Origin: Maylandia zebra
Taxonomy: Eukaryota > Chordata > Actinopteri > Cichliformes > Cichlidae
Direction: 5' to 3'
Length of the DNA stretch: 64,000 nucleotides
Assembly (NCBI RefSeq): GCF_041146795.1
Contig: NC_135176.1
Span: 19,603,786-19,667,785, forward strand
The position numbers and the translations under genes are program-made. Below, in pieces: positions 34,501 to 43,514 of this stretch. A model generated the notes under the pieces. That model was not told the origin of the DNA. It made no database searches and saw only the letters and a program-made list of their open reading frames with translations. The first letter of the stretch is position 1. Every line of letters begins with the position of its first letter.

Positions 34501-35274
34501 ATTATTATGGGTTGCTGCTGACAGTGTGCTGACCTTTATCCAATGAAAAGAAACTTTGATTCTCTTTTACTGTTTGAGATGGTATCAGAGATCCAAAGTT
34601 TGATCTTGGATTTAAAAGTTTGAGAACCACTGGTTTACAACAAACATCCACAAAAAGCTGATAAACCACAGACTACACAGTACAGGTAGAAACTATTTTT
34701 ATGATTATAAAAATAGCTGTTTTTCATAATATTATGATCATCAAAACAGAAAATTGGGCTCACTTTTGATTTCAGCCAAATGTAAGGAGATAATAACTGG
34801 CAACCATAACATTACGAAAGCCTTCATCCGATTAACGAGGTAACTGATTTGGTGGTCAGCAATGAATGACCATATATGTGTAAACAACTATTAACTTCCT
34901 GTTTGTTTACACTTAACGATGCAAGACTTGTTTGGTTGAAATCTTCCTGTTACGTGCCTATAAACAGTAAACGGAGGATGAAACAGAAAGGTTTACAAAC
35001 TCTGGTAGCACGTAAGCTGGCTTAAAGGAGGAAGCTGAAGTCTGACTACTGACTTTTGAACTACGAAGGCTAACACGCTAACAGATTAGCTCGAAACCGG
35101 CTAAAAACACCTTCTAACCGCGGATAAAATAAAGTTTCTGAACTGCTGAGTTTGTATGACCTGGATAACAAAAGCCTTACATGGTGGCAGCTGTTTGTTT
35201 GTGTGTCTGTTTGGGGTTTTTTATTACACAAAGCACCATTATTTACCTTCCCAGTAGTTATTGCTGCCTGCCAT
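22537..35274 (-). CDS. gosr1: Golgi SNAP receptor complex member 1 (GS28, Qb-SNARE)
   Basis: Nine coding exons on the minus strand (35247-35274, 33748-33862, 33485-33560, 33133-33240, 32580-32671, 30922-30996, 25027-25056, 24713-24795, 22537-22661) join in frame into 243 residues; human GOSR1 is about 250. Start MAGSNNYWED; residues 10-35 (DLRKQARQLENELDLKLVSF) are nearly identical to human. The N-terminal three-helix part includes LMHTLQRHRDILQ. The SNARE motif runs about 166-220, with the central-layer Gln at 187 (FQRGML). A membrane anchor IILGVVIGVCTILLLLYTF ends the protein, as expected for a tail-anchored SNARE. GS28 pairs with syntaxin-5, Ykt6 and Bet1/GS15 in ER-Golgi and intra-Golgi fusion. 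The linker after residue 38 lacks the DTTPLLN-like stretch of human, and the SNARE start reads SDSHIDNAIS where human has SDRLIEETIS. Introns hold Tc1, SINE and LINE copies. Confidence 0.95.
23537..23850 (+). mobile_element. tRNA-derived SINE (family with GCGCTATATAAATG tail)
   Basis: A tRNA-like head has an A box (TGGCTCAAAGAGTTGG) and a B box (GGTTCGAGAACC). A conserved body follows (GGGCAAGACACTTCACC, GCTGTGGCTACAACTGTAGC, CACCAGTGTGTGAGAGTGAA) and a tail AAAGCGCTATATAAATGC. The same 3' half recurs at 41325-41458. It is nested inside the Tc1-like element. Confidence 0.75.
23907..24054. repeat. Two mirror-oriented 44-bp palindromes around an inverted SINE tail
   Basis: Near-perfect palindromes with arms CTTGATGATCCGATAAACAGT lie at 23907-23950 (centre TG) and 24011-24054 (centre CA, so the second is the reverse complement of the first). 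The DNA between them is an inverted copy of the SINE tail (ATAAGGAATGGATTGCATTT against AATGCAATACATTCCTTAT at 23821-23839). This points to fold-back template switching within the Tc1/SINE composite. Confidence 0.85.
24193..24430 (+). mobile_element. Tc1-like transposon fragment
   Basis: It begins CAGTGCTGTGAAAAAGTATT, the recognisable end of a widespread fish Tc1/mariner family, right after the previous element. It continues into a decayed transposase C-terminal region (TGATGGCAATGCTTTGGCAT, then GACCTTAAACAGG; compare M-L-W-x-D-L-K). It is strongly shortened, with no open frame. Confidence 0.6.
26150..26260. mobile_element. Non-LTR retrotransposon fragment, unclassified
   Basis: CTTCCTCCCGGTGGGACATG, then CCAAACCACCTCGTTGG and AACGGCTCTACTTTGAGGCA resemble part of a LINE I recall from many fish genomes. 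The piece is short and abuts the reverse-transcriptase fragment that follows. Confidence 0.4.
26264..26660 (+). mobile_element. LINE reverse transcriptase C-terminal fragment (L2/CR1-like)
   Basis: An open stretch reads as the end of a non-LTR retrotransposon polymerase: LGVYLDGSFKLNKQV, then LDYCNSLYFSLNQASIHHL, QMVQNAVARLLTGTKQGEHI and TPVLASLHWLPVSCRIQFKL. The order LDYCNSL - QNA.ARLLTG - ITPVLASLHWLPV..RI.FK is typical of fish L2/CR1-type elements. The frame is still open over more than 100 codons, so the insertion may be young, but both ends are missing. It lies in gosr1 intron 6, antisense to gosr1. Confidence 0.8.
27320..30125 (+). pseudogene. Array of exon-like Gly/Ser/Asn/Thr-rich repeat blocks, unknown gene remnant
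   Basis: At least four related blocks lie on the plus strand inside gosr1 intron 6, starting near 29458, 29660, 29825 and 30038 (spacing about 170-210 bp). Weaker relatives lie near 27330-27435 and 28338. Each follows an acceptor-like pyrimidine tract ending AAAAG, CCCAG or CTGAAG. Translations are low-complexity and alike: GIGSQSNGNSGEG..GSTASGNSGDG; FQSGQTKTGSHF..TASGSTGS; GMGAQSNTGN..GSNAGCPAWGNASS; GENTASTGNTSNVTAGE. One block ends in a good donor (GGCAGT|GTGAGT). The third has a stop in the shared frame, so the array looks at least partly broken. I do not recognise the family. Low-complexity intronic repeats that mimic exons are the alternative. Confidence 0.3.
31000..32579. other. gosr1 intron 5, nothing further recognised
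   Basis: The intron spans 30997-32579. Purine-rich stretches at 31580-31830 create a long minus-strand open frame (31507-31989) with no protein-family resemblance. No transposon end was seen. Confidence 0.5.
33000..33061 (-). mobile_element. SINE head fragment (tRNA-like)
   Basis: Read on the minus strand it is GGACGGCACAGTGGTGTGGT, then GGTTAGTGCTGG and CCTCACAGCAAGAAGGTCCT, the tRNA-like head of the SINE seen more completely at 49893-50225. Only about 60 bp remain, just downstream of gosr1 exon 4. Confidence 0.7.
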
Positions 35275-35957
35275 GTTTGTTGTTGACATGTCATCATCAG
35301 CCGTCAAGAAGATACAGTTGTCGCACTTGTCTTTCTATCCCACAGCGGCCTCTAGTGGTTTCAAGATGTATGTCGCTTTCAGAGATTACTAATTTTGATA
35401 TAGAGTAGGCATCAGTAACGGTAAAGCTAATTTTAAAAATGTAGAAAATCCTACATTCAGAATTTTAGATAAATAAAATTCTAAAATCTTCATGTTGAAG
35501 TATAAACCACTGGGTATACCGATTTATTGGTAGCAATATGTGCTTAAATTAGACTATTGAAGAGGTAATGTGGGGGTTTGCAGCTGCTGTGGGTGTTTAA
35601 CTTTAACTCTGTCAAAACTTTTATTTAACCAGCTATAGAATAGATAAAAATGCCTACTTCTGTAGTATTAAACAGGTCATTAAAGACATGTTTATTTGAG
35701 CTTTACACACTTTGTTTTTGTATTGGAAATTGCTTCACTCCATTTCATACACATTCACCCAAAATTCAGCCTCTTATATTTAGCCTCATGTAAACTTTGG
35801 CAGCTCTATCTTTGGCTCGGGGAGTCACTCTATAAGATGATGCAGCTTTACAGGCTGGTTTAAAGTTAAAGTGTATCAGAAAAAAAACAAAAAGCACAAA
35901 CAGATGTAACTGAGATATGTGTCAGCATTGTGATTCTCTGTCTTTTTGCTCATTCTC

Positions 35958-35963
35958 TTTATT
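35958..35963 (-). terminator. cryba1 poly(A) signal AATAAA
   Basis: TTTATT on the plus strand reads AATAAA on the minus strand, about 455 bp after the cryba1 stop. It is the best candidate 3' end and leaves a 3' UTR of about 0.45 kb that includes a short GATGAT repeat at 36036-36060. Confidence 0.45.
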
Positions 35964-36418
35964 CATCGTCTTGAACACAGGCAGTAATTATATCACAGTA
36001 ACAGCGGCACTGGTGGTCTGGTTGATGTAGAAGACAGTGACGATGATGATGATGATGATGCCAGCAGTGGTGAAAAAGAGCAAAAAAGTCTGTGTTGTTT
36101 TTGCATTTCTGCAGCCTCGCCAGATGACACCTCTCTTTCACACTGATTCAGCTTTTTTCTCTCATTTCTGTCATTCCTATTGTCTGTCTTTCTTACATCT
36201 TTCTTTTCTTTTTTGATGTTTCTTTTAAAAAAAAAAAGTGCTATGACACAACTGACGCCAGTAAGCACCTGAAGTCCAGTCCCAGATCCTGCTTTGACTA
36301 GCTGGAAGATGGAGGTTGCGGGACAGGAGGAGGAGGATAAGGAGGGATGGAAGCACAGGAAGGAGGGAGAGGGAGAAAGAGTGGAGCGATAAGGAGGTTT
36401 AAAGAAAGCGCTCTCCTC

Positions 36419-37479
36419 TTAGTGCTGGATCCTCCTGATGGACTGAATCTGAGGAGTCTGGGCGTGGGAGCCAAATTCACGGTAACACTTGTACTCTCCT
36501 CCGCGACAGTCGCACTCCATGATGTACTGGTGGCCACGGTAGCCAGGGTACTGGTAGCACACAAAGCTGCAGGAAAACACGCACACAGACACACGCTTGA
36601 ATCAGGTAAGCAGTCAATGCTTTCTAGTGGCTGTGTGTTTTTCAGCTGTGTGAAGGTGATCTAAAGTGACCGTGAACTTACGCGCCACTCTGAATCTGCA
36701 TGGATCCAACTTCGTTGTTAAACCAGCCCATGGCCTGCAGGGAGGGGTAATCATCACACATCTCGAACTGACGTCCCATCATGTTCTCCATCTCAAAGAT
36801 GATCATGCGGGAGTCCTTGTGGTTCTGTGCAAAAGAGAGAAAAAAGAAGTCTCAGTAGAATTTGAGAATAAGCTGATGTCAGCTAATGGCCGTTATAGTG
36901 TGCTGTGTTAACCTACAGCACAGCAGATGGGCCTGAAGGAGATCATTCTCTCAATGCGGTAGGAGTTGCTGCCACTATAAGCCTCAAAGCGGGGGTAGTC
37001 TCCCTTCTCCAGGACGAACTGTTGGCCGCAGAAGCTGGAGTGCTCGTAGCCCACCCAGCTGGAAGCCAGAAACAAATAAAAAGAATAATGAGCGCACCTT
37101 CTATCTAAACCACCCAAAATCTGAAGGAAAGACACTCTGTTTTAGTTTCTTTAAACAGTTTAAGGGTTTCCAGAAGAGCAAGGAAGCTCATCGGATACGT
37201 ACGCGCCACACTCCACCTTCAGGGAGCGGATGTTCTCCATCCCACACTCCATGATGTTCTGGCAGCTGGCGGTAAACTCCATACGCCTGCCCTGGAAGTA
37301 CTCCTGATCGTACACAGTGATCTGCAAAAAGCAAAGAGGGTGAACTGAGTACAGCCTGAACCAGATATTACTGTACATAAACTAAAAACTTGTGCTGCTG
37401 CTTGCATCCCTGCAACATGATGTGTAAAGCATATGCTTACCTTCCAAGGGCCCATGGGCATGGGGTTTGTCAAAGCCAT
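36419..37479 (-). CDS. cryba1: Beta-crystallin A1
   Basis: Five coding exons on the minus strand (37441-37479, 37203-37321, 36917-37058, 36682-36824, 36419-36566) join in frame into 196 residues. After a short arm [13 protein letters not shown] come four Greek-key motifs, one per exon, in two domains: [55 protein letters not shown] and [19 protein letters not shown], ending SIRRIQH. It is very close to human CRYBA1 throughout, including the C-terminal [14 protein letters not shown]. Beta-crystallins are refractive structural proteins of lens fibre cells and form dimers and larger oligomers. The start at 37477-37479 matches the human A1 start; no upstream in-frame ATG exists in the 5' non-coding exon, so the longer A3 form seems absent. 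Confidence 0.97.
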
Positions 37480-37848
37480 GTTGTCCTCTTTTTCAGCAGT
37501 ACCTGCAGAGTAAAATTACATAAATAGTCGGGAAATGATGTGAGAAGGTCAAAATCACAAAACCTGTGGCTCACTGTTTGCTGTGCCATAAATTTAAAGC
37601 CCAGGTTTGTCACACCACTTCAAGCCTCCTGCTCACTCTTCTTTGCTGTTTTCACTTGTTGTTTTAAAATAACTTCCTCATATTATAGTTAATGTAATAA
37701 AACAAGGTACACTGGCCTCCTTCTGTTCTCGTAAGACCACCTGTTGTTAGTTGGATTGTTGCATTAGAGGCCTAGGCTACATTACATTCATAGACTGGGA
37801 AACTGTGCTGTATTGGTAACTACTTTAACAACTTGGACCTACCCAAAC

Positions 37849-37890
37849 TGGTGAGCTGTGTGTCGCAGGGTTCCACTGAACAGTGTGCGG
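37849..37890 (-). other. cryba1: cryba1 5' non-coding exon (inferred)
   Basis: On the minus strand, CACAGCTCACCAGTTTGG is followed by a donor GTAGGT (about 37841-37846), some 20-65 bp after the TATA box. The next acceptor is CTCTGCAG at 37503-37510, leading into the exon with the ATG. The leader exon contains no ATG. Confidence 0.6.
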
Positions 37891-37909
37891 AGGCAGTGTG
37901 GACGGGGGG

Positions 37910-37917
37910 TATATATA
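37910..37917 (-). promoter_or_regulatory. cryba1 TATA box
   Basis: TATATATA is set in GC-rich DNA about 20-30 bp before the inferred leader exon, the usual distance. Crystallin promoters are commonly TATA-driven. Confidence 0.7.
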
Positions 37918-37966
37918 CACCCACGGGTGTCAGGGGCCGGGGGGGGGCAGGCATGCCTGGACTCAT

Positions 37967-37973
37967 GTCAGCA
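37967..37973 (-). promoter_or_regulatory. Maf half-site (MARE-like) upstream of cryba1
   Basis: TGCTGAC on the minus strand, about 50 bp upstream of the TATA box, matches the TGCTGA core bound by large Maf factors, which drive lens crystallin genes. Only one half-site is good; the other side (ATGAGT) is poor. Confidence 0.4.
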
Positions 37974-38322
37974 CTTTGCTTTGGACTCCATTGTTTAGCC
38001 ACAGAGGGGTTAACACGCAGACACACGGTGATTCATGCAAACACAAAGAGGACCCACGGCTATACTGCGCTACATGCACCTCTGTGGTAAATCTATATGT
38101 TAGAGGAAAAAAGAGAGGGTGGCTTTCCACACGGGCATGTGGGTCTATTATGAGATAGGCCCACATAAAAATTCAGCTCAGCGGTGAAATACTTTATGTG
38201 GCTGTTTTCTTTGATTTTCAAAGTCATGGTACAAAGGTGGAGGATTAGCAACAGTCTTGTGCAAACCACTGAATCCACTGAAAAGCCAAGTGATGTTTTC
38301 TATGATTTCAAATAATATCAGG

Positions 38323-38700
38323 GCTACTGCCTCACAGCAAGAAGGTCCAAGAAGACTTGAATCCACCGTCTTTCTGTGATGGTACGTTCACCCCGAGGTT
38401 CTCTACGGGTACTCCTGCTTTCCCCCAAAGACATGTGCTGGGGTTAATTTGTGATTACACTATGAAAAGTAAATAATGGTGTCTGGATGTACCCCGGCTC
38501 TCACCCTATAGCAGCTGGGATAGGCTCCTGCACCACATGACCCTCAATTGGATAAATGGAAGAAAATGGATGGATCGAGTGATATCTCACAGTTATTACT
38601 ATTATTAGACTAATCAAACCAGTATAGCCCTGTAATAGACTAGCAACCTGTACAGGGTCTATCCAACCTCTTGCTTAACTAAACCACACTCACACCTAGC
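38323..38700 (+). mobile_element. SINE copy, 5' shortened, plus second tail piece
   Basis: CTGCCTCACAGCAAGAAGGT begins inside the tRNA-like head. It runs through CCCCCAAAGACATGTGCTGG and CTATAGCAGCTGGGATAGGC to the tail GAAAATGGATGGAT near 38576. A second tail-like piece, AGACTAGCAACCTGTACAGG, lies at about 38635-38665. The family is the same as at 49893-50225. Confidence 0.7.
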
Positions 38701-38715
38701 TCACACTACTGAAAT

Positions 38716-39045
38716 TCATTATTATTAGGTTGTGCTCAAAACTATCTGAAAAGCTTCCAGTTGATCCAAAGTATTGCAACCAGAGTACTGACAGGAACTA
38801 GGAAGAGATAGCATGTTTCTCCCATATTGGTCTTGATGGTCGTCACAGTCGTCCAGGTAAGCAAATCCCTGATATTTGACTCTGTCCAACTGGTGGGAGT
38901 GGGTCTCCCACTAAAAATGCTAACTCCAGTTGAACAGAATGAACTTTCCAGGTTCTCCCATATTGGCTTCTGCTCAGCGGCTCCCTGTTAAATCCAGAAT
39001 CAAATTTAAAATCCTATTTATTTATTACTACAGTATGACTCATAG
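38716..39045 (+). mobile_element. Decayed LINE reverse transcriptase fragment
   Basis: In shifting frames the DNA reads like the end of a fish L2/CR1-type polymerase: CAACCAGAGTACTGACAGG (compare T-R-V-L-T-G-T-R), then CTCCCATATTGGCTTCTGCT (compare S-H-W-L-P) and AGAATCAAATTTAAAATCC (compare R-I-K-F-K-I). No open frame survives, so it is older than the copy at 26264-26660. Confidence 0.55.
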
Positions 39046-39845
39046 GTGTGTGACTACATGTCCCCCCCCCCCCACACACACACACTGTTAACATTATTAC
39101 AAGTGCAGTGTGTTAATCAGATGTGAGAATTTAGTTGGTCAAGACTCAGATCAGGAATCTAACTGACCTACTTTTGATGATGGACACAAACTGGATCAAC
39201 GCTATGAATGCTGGATTAGAAACAGGAAGGTGCTGACATTGTTGGAAAGCTTGAAATCCCAGAAAAGCAAAGCTCTCCGCTTAACTGTTTCTATTTTTAT
39301 TTTTTGCTATGAACGGCAGTAGCTATTTCTATTTTTAAAATATCTCTAAGACTGAATAAATCAACAATAAAGGTTAACCGGGGCCAGTGGCACCAGTTCA
39401 AAGGCCTGATTGGCAGGTCTGGTAGTGCTTTGGCATTGACTGGTGAGCTGCAACTGGCAGCTTCACTTTCAAATAGTTTGGTGCAGTTGGGTTTTATAAC
39501 ACAAGGGGAATTTTATACAAATTGATCAAGAGATGAAGCAGACAGACTCTTATTTTAATAATTTTATTCTTCCCATTAAGCGAAGCATCTTATTGGTTTT
39601 TAGACTCTATTTACATTTATTCAAAGTGCCTGAATTATAAATAGTTTTGTTTACATTATTTGTTCCTCACTGTGTCATTAAAAAAGTGAACAACACAGAG
39701 CGAAAACAGAGTGAGCAGCTGCTACTGTCCCCCCCTTCTCTCTTCTCTTGCTGCTCTGAACAATAAACATTTAGAAATGGCTTACTGAGGTCAGCACATT
39801 GTCCAGACTCTCTGTCTATGTGTGCGTGTGTGTGTGCGCACACGC

Positions 39846-39879
<34 letters not shown>

Positions 39880-41324
39880 ATTCATGTGGATGCCCATGTA
39901 ATTTCCTGATTAAGCTTATAACAGAGCAAAAGCAAGATACGTGTGCACTTTTTACACATAATACCGCAGTAGGTCCATTTCTGTGAACTTATTTCTGATC
40001 AGAGTTGATTTGTTGAGGTCTGAATGTAAGATGGGACAGGGATATATGAACATGTGTGCGTGTGTTTCTGCTGATGATAGCAGCAGCAGCATCGGCGCAG
40101 ACTTGACAAAGAGACGAGCAAACTCAGCAGGCTGATGTGAAGAGCCTGCCGTGTCCATATAGTCGACTCTGTGTCACGTGCACAGATATCAAAACCTCAG
40201 TAGAGCCTTCAGTAGACTCTGAAACCACCTGCTGTCAGCTGTCAAAGACCCACACTTAACAGTCCCACAAAAAGCCTGCATATTGAGTGCTAATTACAAA
40301 GAAGGAAGTAAACACCTACAAATTTCCTCTGATATTTCTTGAGTGAAAAGTTTTGCCTAGAACATATTTTTCCAAGCTGGGCTTTTTCCAAGCATGAAAT
40401 CTGGATATTTTCGATTGGAAGTCATTTTATTCCACTCACCTGAATCTTAAAAAATAAAAACCTGTAACAGAAATTATCTCTGCAGTGAATCCTGACTTCC
40501 TCTAGGGTGCAACATTTCCATATAAACTCTGAGTTTAAAGGCCTTTTTAATATTAACTTAAAGAAGGGTCACAATATTAACAACCCATCACACTGCAGGT
40601 GCACAAACTGACTCAGGCTCTTCCTGGATCAGGAATCTTTTATACTCTAATCTCTCTGCTGGCATTTTTGCTGCTGTTGTTGTTATTGTGACTGCTCCTA
40701 AACTGCCGTTACGGTTGGTTTGGCATCGTTATCGTCACACACAGAGTCACTGCAGAGCTGTGATGGATAGTCATGTGTGACTGAGATCTCCAGTGAGTCA
40801 TGCAGAGACTTTACATGAATCAGTAGAGAGTGAAAGGAAGACAGAAATAGGATTAAACCCACCCCAGAATGATTTCATTTTTGCCGTTCAAACATCTGAA
40901 AACATCTGTTGTTGTTTTTAACAGTAAAGTTCTGAGAAATTACAGCACATTAGAGCCACATTTTATGTTAAAATGTAGTACGCTTAATCAATGTGAGGAG
41001 AATTATTTAGGTCTAATTGCAAGACATGCAGAGCTGGAATAAGTAGATGCATCATTTCTTAAATAAAACCATAAAAAGCATGCTATTAAAATATTCTTGC
41101 AAAAGTTTTTTACCTACATAACAGAACTAAAGTAGCAGAATCCCACAGTTGTGTTGAGATGAAAGCAGGCATTTATTATATACTGATATTTTCAGTTGTG
41201 AAAGAAATACTAAGTATCATCTTTGAATAGAAAGATCTATAGTTCCTCAGCATGTCATCATAAGGGGGGTCAGGGGGTTTCTTTTGCAGCTAATGTTAAC
41301 TACTTTTACTACTTGTACTTCTAC
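39046..41324. other. Intergenic DNA between cryba1 and unc119
   Basis: Apart from the TG repeat and a short poly-C/(AC)n run at 39061-39086, nothing recognisable is present. No exon of another gene is evident. Confidence 0.45.
39849..39878. repeat. Microsatellite (TG)15
   Basis: A TG tract preceded by an imperfect TGTGCG stretch from about 39820. Confidence 0.9.
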
Positions 41325-41458
41325 TACAACGTAGCTTGACATCACCAGTGTGTGAATGTGTGTGTGAATGGGTGGATGACTGGACGTGTAAAGCGCTTTG
41401 GGGTCCTTAGGGATTAGTAAAAGCGCTATACAAATACAGACCATTTACCATTTACCAT
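41325..41458 (+). mobile_element. SINE 3' fragment
   Basis: GTAGCTTGACATCACCAGTG, GGTGGATGACTGGACGTGTA and AAAGCGCTTTGGGGTCCTTA, ending in repeated CATTTACCATTTACC. It is the 3' half of the SINE family nested at 23537-23850, better preserved here, with the tRNA-like head missing. Confidence 0.75.
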
Positions 41459-41951
41459 TTTACTTTTCATCAAAACGCTTTGTTGTGAAGAGTGAACTAT
41501 CTTCTTAACTGCTTTGCACAATGGAAACAGATCATGGTCCTTCAAGATGCCCTATCTTTCACACAGTGCAGCAGCTCATTCTGTGTTTTCTTCGTCCAGA
41601 CTGATGGTTTTTCGTCTGCTGCTTCTTTTCCCTTCAAATTTTTCCAGATGTAATATCACATTCCAGTCCTCCTGTTCTCATAGTGTGTCCAAAGAATCTT
41701 GCTTCTCTTGCTTGTCTCTGATGTTCTTACATAGTGATCTTTTGGTGTTTGCTTTTTTAAAGACTTCTTCGTTAATCAGTTCAGGTCTATGATATTCACG
41801 TCTCTGCTGCATTGATAATCTCAATAGCTTTCTAGTTCATTGTCCATGCTTTGCTTCCATGTGTAGGCATCTTCGACTCTTTCTTGTGTTGAAGGAAATT
41901 TGTCAGTTAAATTAAATGTTTGCTAGCTTAGATTCACTTCAGTTTTATTTA

Positions 41952-43514
41952 CAGGGAGTGCAGAATTATTAGGCAAATGAGTATTTTGTCCACATCATCC
42001 TCTTCATGCATGTTGTCTTACTCCAAGCTGTATAGGCTCGAAAGCCTACTACCAATTAAGCATATTAGGTGATGTGCATCTCTGTAATGAGAAGGGGTGT
42101 GGTCTAATGACATCAACACCCTATATCAGGTGTGCATAATTATTAGGCAACGTCCTTTCCTTTGGCAAAATGGGTCAAAAGAAGGACTTGACAGGCTCAG
42201 AAAAGTCAAAAATAGTGAGATATCTTGCAGAGGGATGCAGCAGTCTCAAAATTGCAAAGCTTCTGAAGCGTGATCATCGAACAATCAAGCGTTTCATTCA
42301 AAATAGTCAACAGGGTCGCAAGAAGCGTGTGGAAAAACCAAGGCGCAAAATAACTGCCCATGAACTGAGAAAAGTCAAGCGTGCAGCTGCCAAGATGCCA
42401 CTTGCCACCAGTTTGGCCATATTTCAGAGCTGCAACATCACTGGAGTGCCCAAAAGCACAAGGTGTGCAATACTCAGAGACATGGCCAAGGTAAGAAAGG
42501 CTGAAAGACGACCACCACTGAACAAGACACACAAGCTGAAACGTCAAGACTGGGCCAAGAAATATCTCAAGACTGGTTTTTCTAAGGTTTTATGGACTGA
42601 TGAAATGAGAGTGAGTCTTGATGGGCCAGATGGATGGGCCCGTGGCTGGATTGGTAAAGGGCAGAGAGCTCCAGTCCGACTCAGACGCCAGCAAGGTGGA
42701 GGTGGAGTACTGGTTTGGGCTGGTATCATCAAAGATGAGCTTGTGGGGCCTTTTCGGGTTGAGGATGGAGTCAAGCTCAACTCCCAGTCCTACTGCCAGT
42801 TTCTGGAAGACACCTTCTTCAAGCAGTGGTACAGGAAGAAGTCTGCATCCTTCAAGAAAAACATGATTTACATGCAGGACAATGCTCCATCACACGCGTC
42901 CAAGTACTCCACAGCGTGGCTGGCAAGAAAGGGTATAAAAGAAGAAAAACTAATGACATGGCCTCCTTGTTCACCTGATCTGAACCCCATTGAGAACCTG
43001 TGGTCCATCATCAAATGTGAGATTTACAAGGAGGGAAAACAGTACACCTCTCTGAACAGTGTCTGGGAGGCTGTGGTTGCTGCTGCACGCAATGTTGATG
43101 GTGAACAGATCAAAACACTGACAGAATCCATGGATGGCAGGCTTTTGAGTGTCCTTGCAAAGAAAGGTGGCTATATTGGTCGCTGTTTTGTTTTTGTTTT
43201 GTTTTTGAATGTCAGAAATGTATATTTGTGAATGTGGAGATGTTATATTGGTTTCACTGGTAAAAATAAATAATTGAAATGGGTATATATTTGTTTTTTG
43301 TTAAGTTGCCTAATAATTATGCACAGTAATAGTCACCTGCACACGCAGATATCCCCCTAAAACAGCTAAAACTAAAAACAAACTAAAAACTACTTCCAAA
43401 AACATTCAGCTTTGATATTAATGAGTTTTTTGGGTTCATTGAGAACACGGTTGTTGTTCAATAATAAAATTATTCCTCAAAAATACAACTTGCCTAATAA
43501 TTCTGCACTCCCTG
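41952..43514 (+). mobile_element. Tc1/mariner transposon, apparently complete, DD37E type
   Basis: The 1,563-bp element is bounded by perfect terminal repeats beginning CAGGGAGTGCAGAATTATTA and is flanked by TA on both sides (41950-41951 and 43515-43516), the Tc1/mariner target. A second pair of related repeats lies inside the ends: ATAATTATTAGGCAACG at about 42137-42153 and TTGCCTAATAATTATGCAC at about 43305-43323. This gives the paired inverted/direct repeat layout of Sleeping Beauty-like elements. One intron-less transposase gene fills the middle (42170-43231). Clean ends, an intact frame and the TA duplication suggest recent arrival. It sits between cryba1 and unc119. Confidence 0.95.
42170..43231 (+). 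CDS. Tc1/mariner-type transposase, full length (353 aa)
   Basis: A single uninterrupted frame. Residues 1-60 form the first helix-turn-helix (KSKIVRYLAEGCSSLKIAKL), then a basic linker KPRRK and a second helix-turn-helix to about 115, which together bind the terminal repeats. The catalytic triad is visible: D144 in LWTDEMRV, D237 in MQDNAPSH and E275 in PDLNPIENLW. Ninety-two residues separate the first pair and 37 the second, so it is DD37E rather than the classical DD34E. A Gly-rich box RRQQGGGGVLVW lies at 172-183. The DD37E spacing fits the TRT/ITmD37E group described in fish and insects; that placement is inference. No stop or frame break is seen, so the enzyme could be active. The last 18 residues (RCFVFVLFLNVRNVYL) look like a read-through tail. 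Confidence 0.95.
   Translation: MGQKKDLTGSEKSKIVRYLAEGCSSLKIAKLLKRDHRTIKRFIQNSQQGRKKRVEKPRRKITAHELRKVKRAAAKMPLATSLAIFQSCNITGVPKSTRCAILRDMAKVRKAERRPPLNKTHKLKRQDWAKKYLKTGFSKVLWTDEMRVSLDGPDGWARGWIGKGQRAPVRLRRQQGGGGVLVWAGIIKDELVGPFRVEDGVKLNSQSYCQFLEDTFFKQWYRKKSASFKKNMIYMQDNAPSHASKYSTAWLARKGIKEEKLMTWPPCSPDLNPIENLWSIIKCEIYKEGKQYTSLNSVWEAVVAAARNVDGEQIKTLTESMDGRLLSVLAKKGGYIGRCFVFVLFLNVRNVYL

Noticed and set aside
36347-36664. 105-residue plus-strand open frame
   Set aside because: It is the antisense shadow of the last cryba1 exon.
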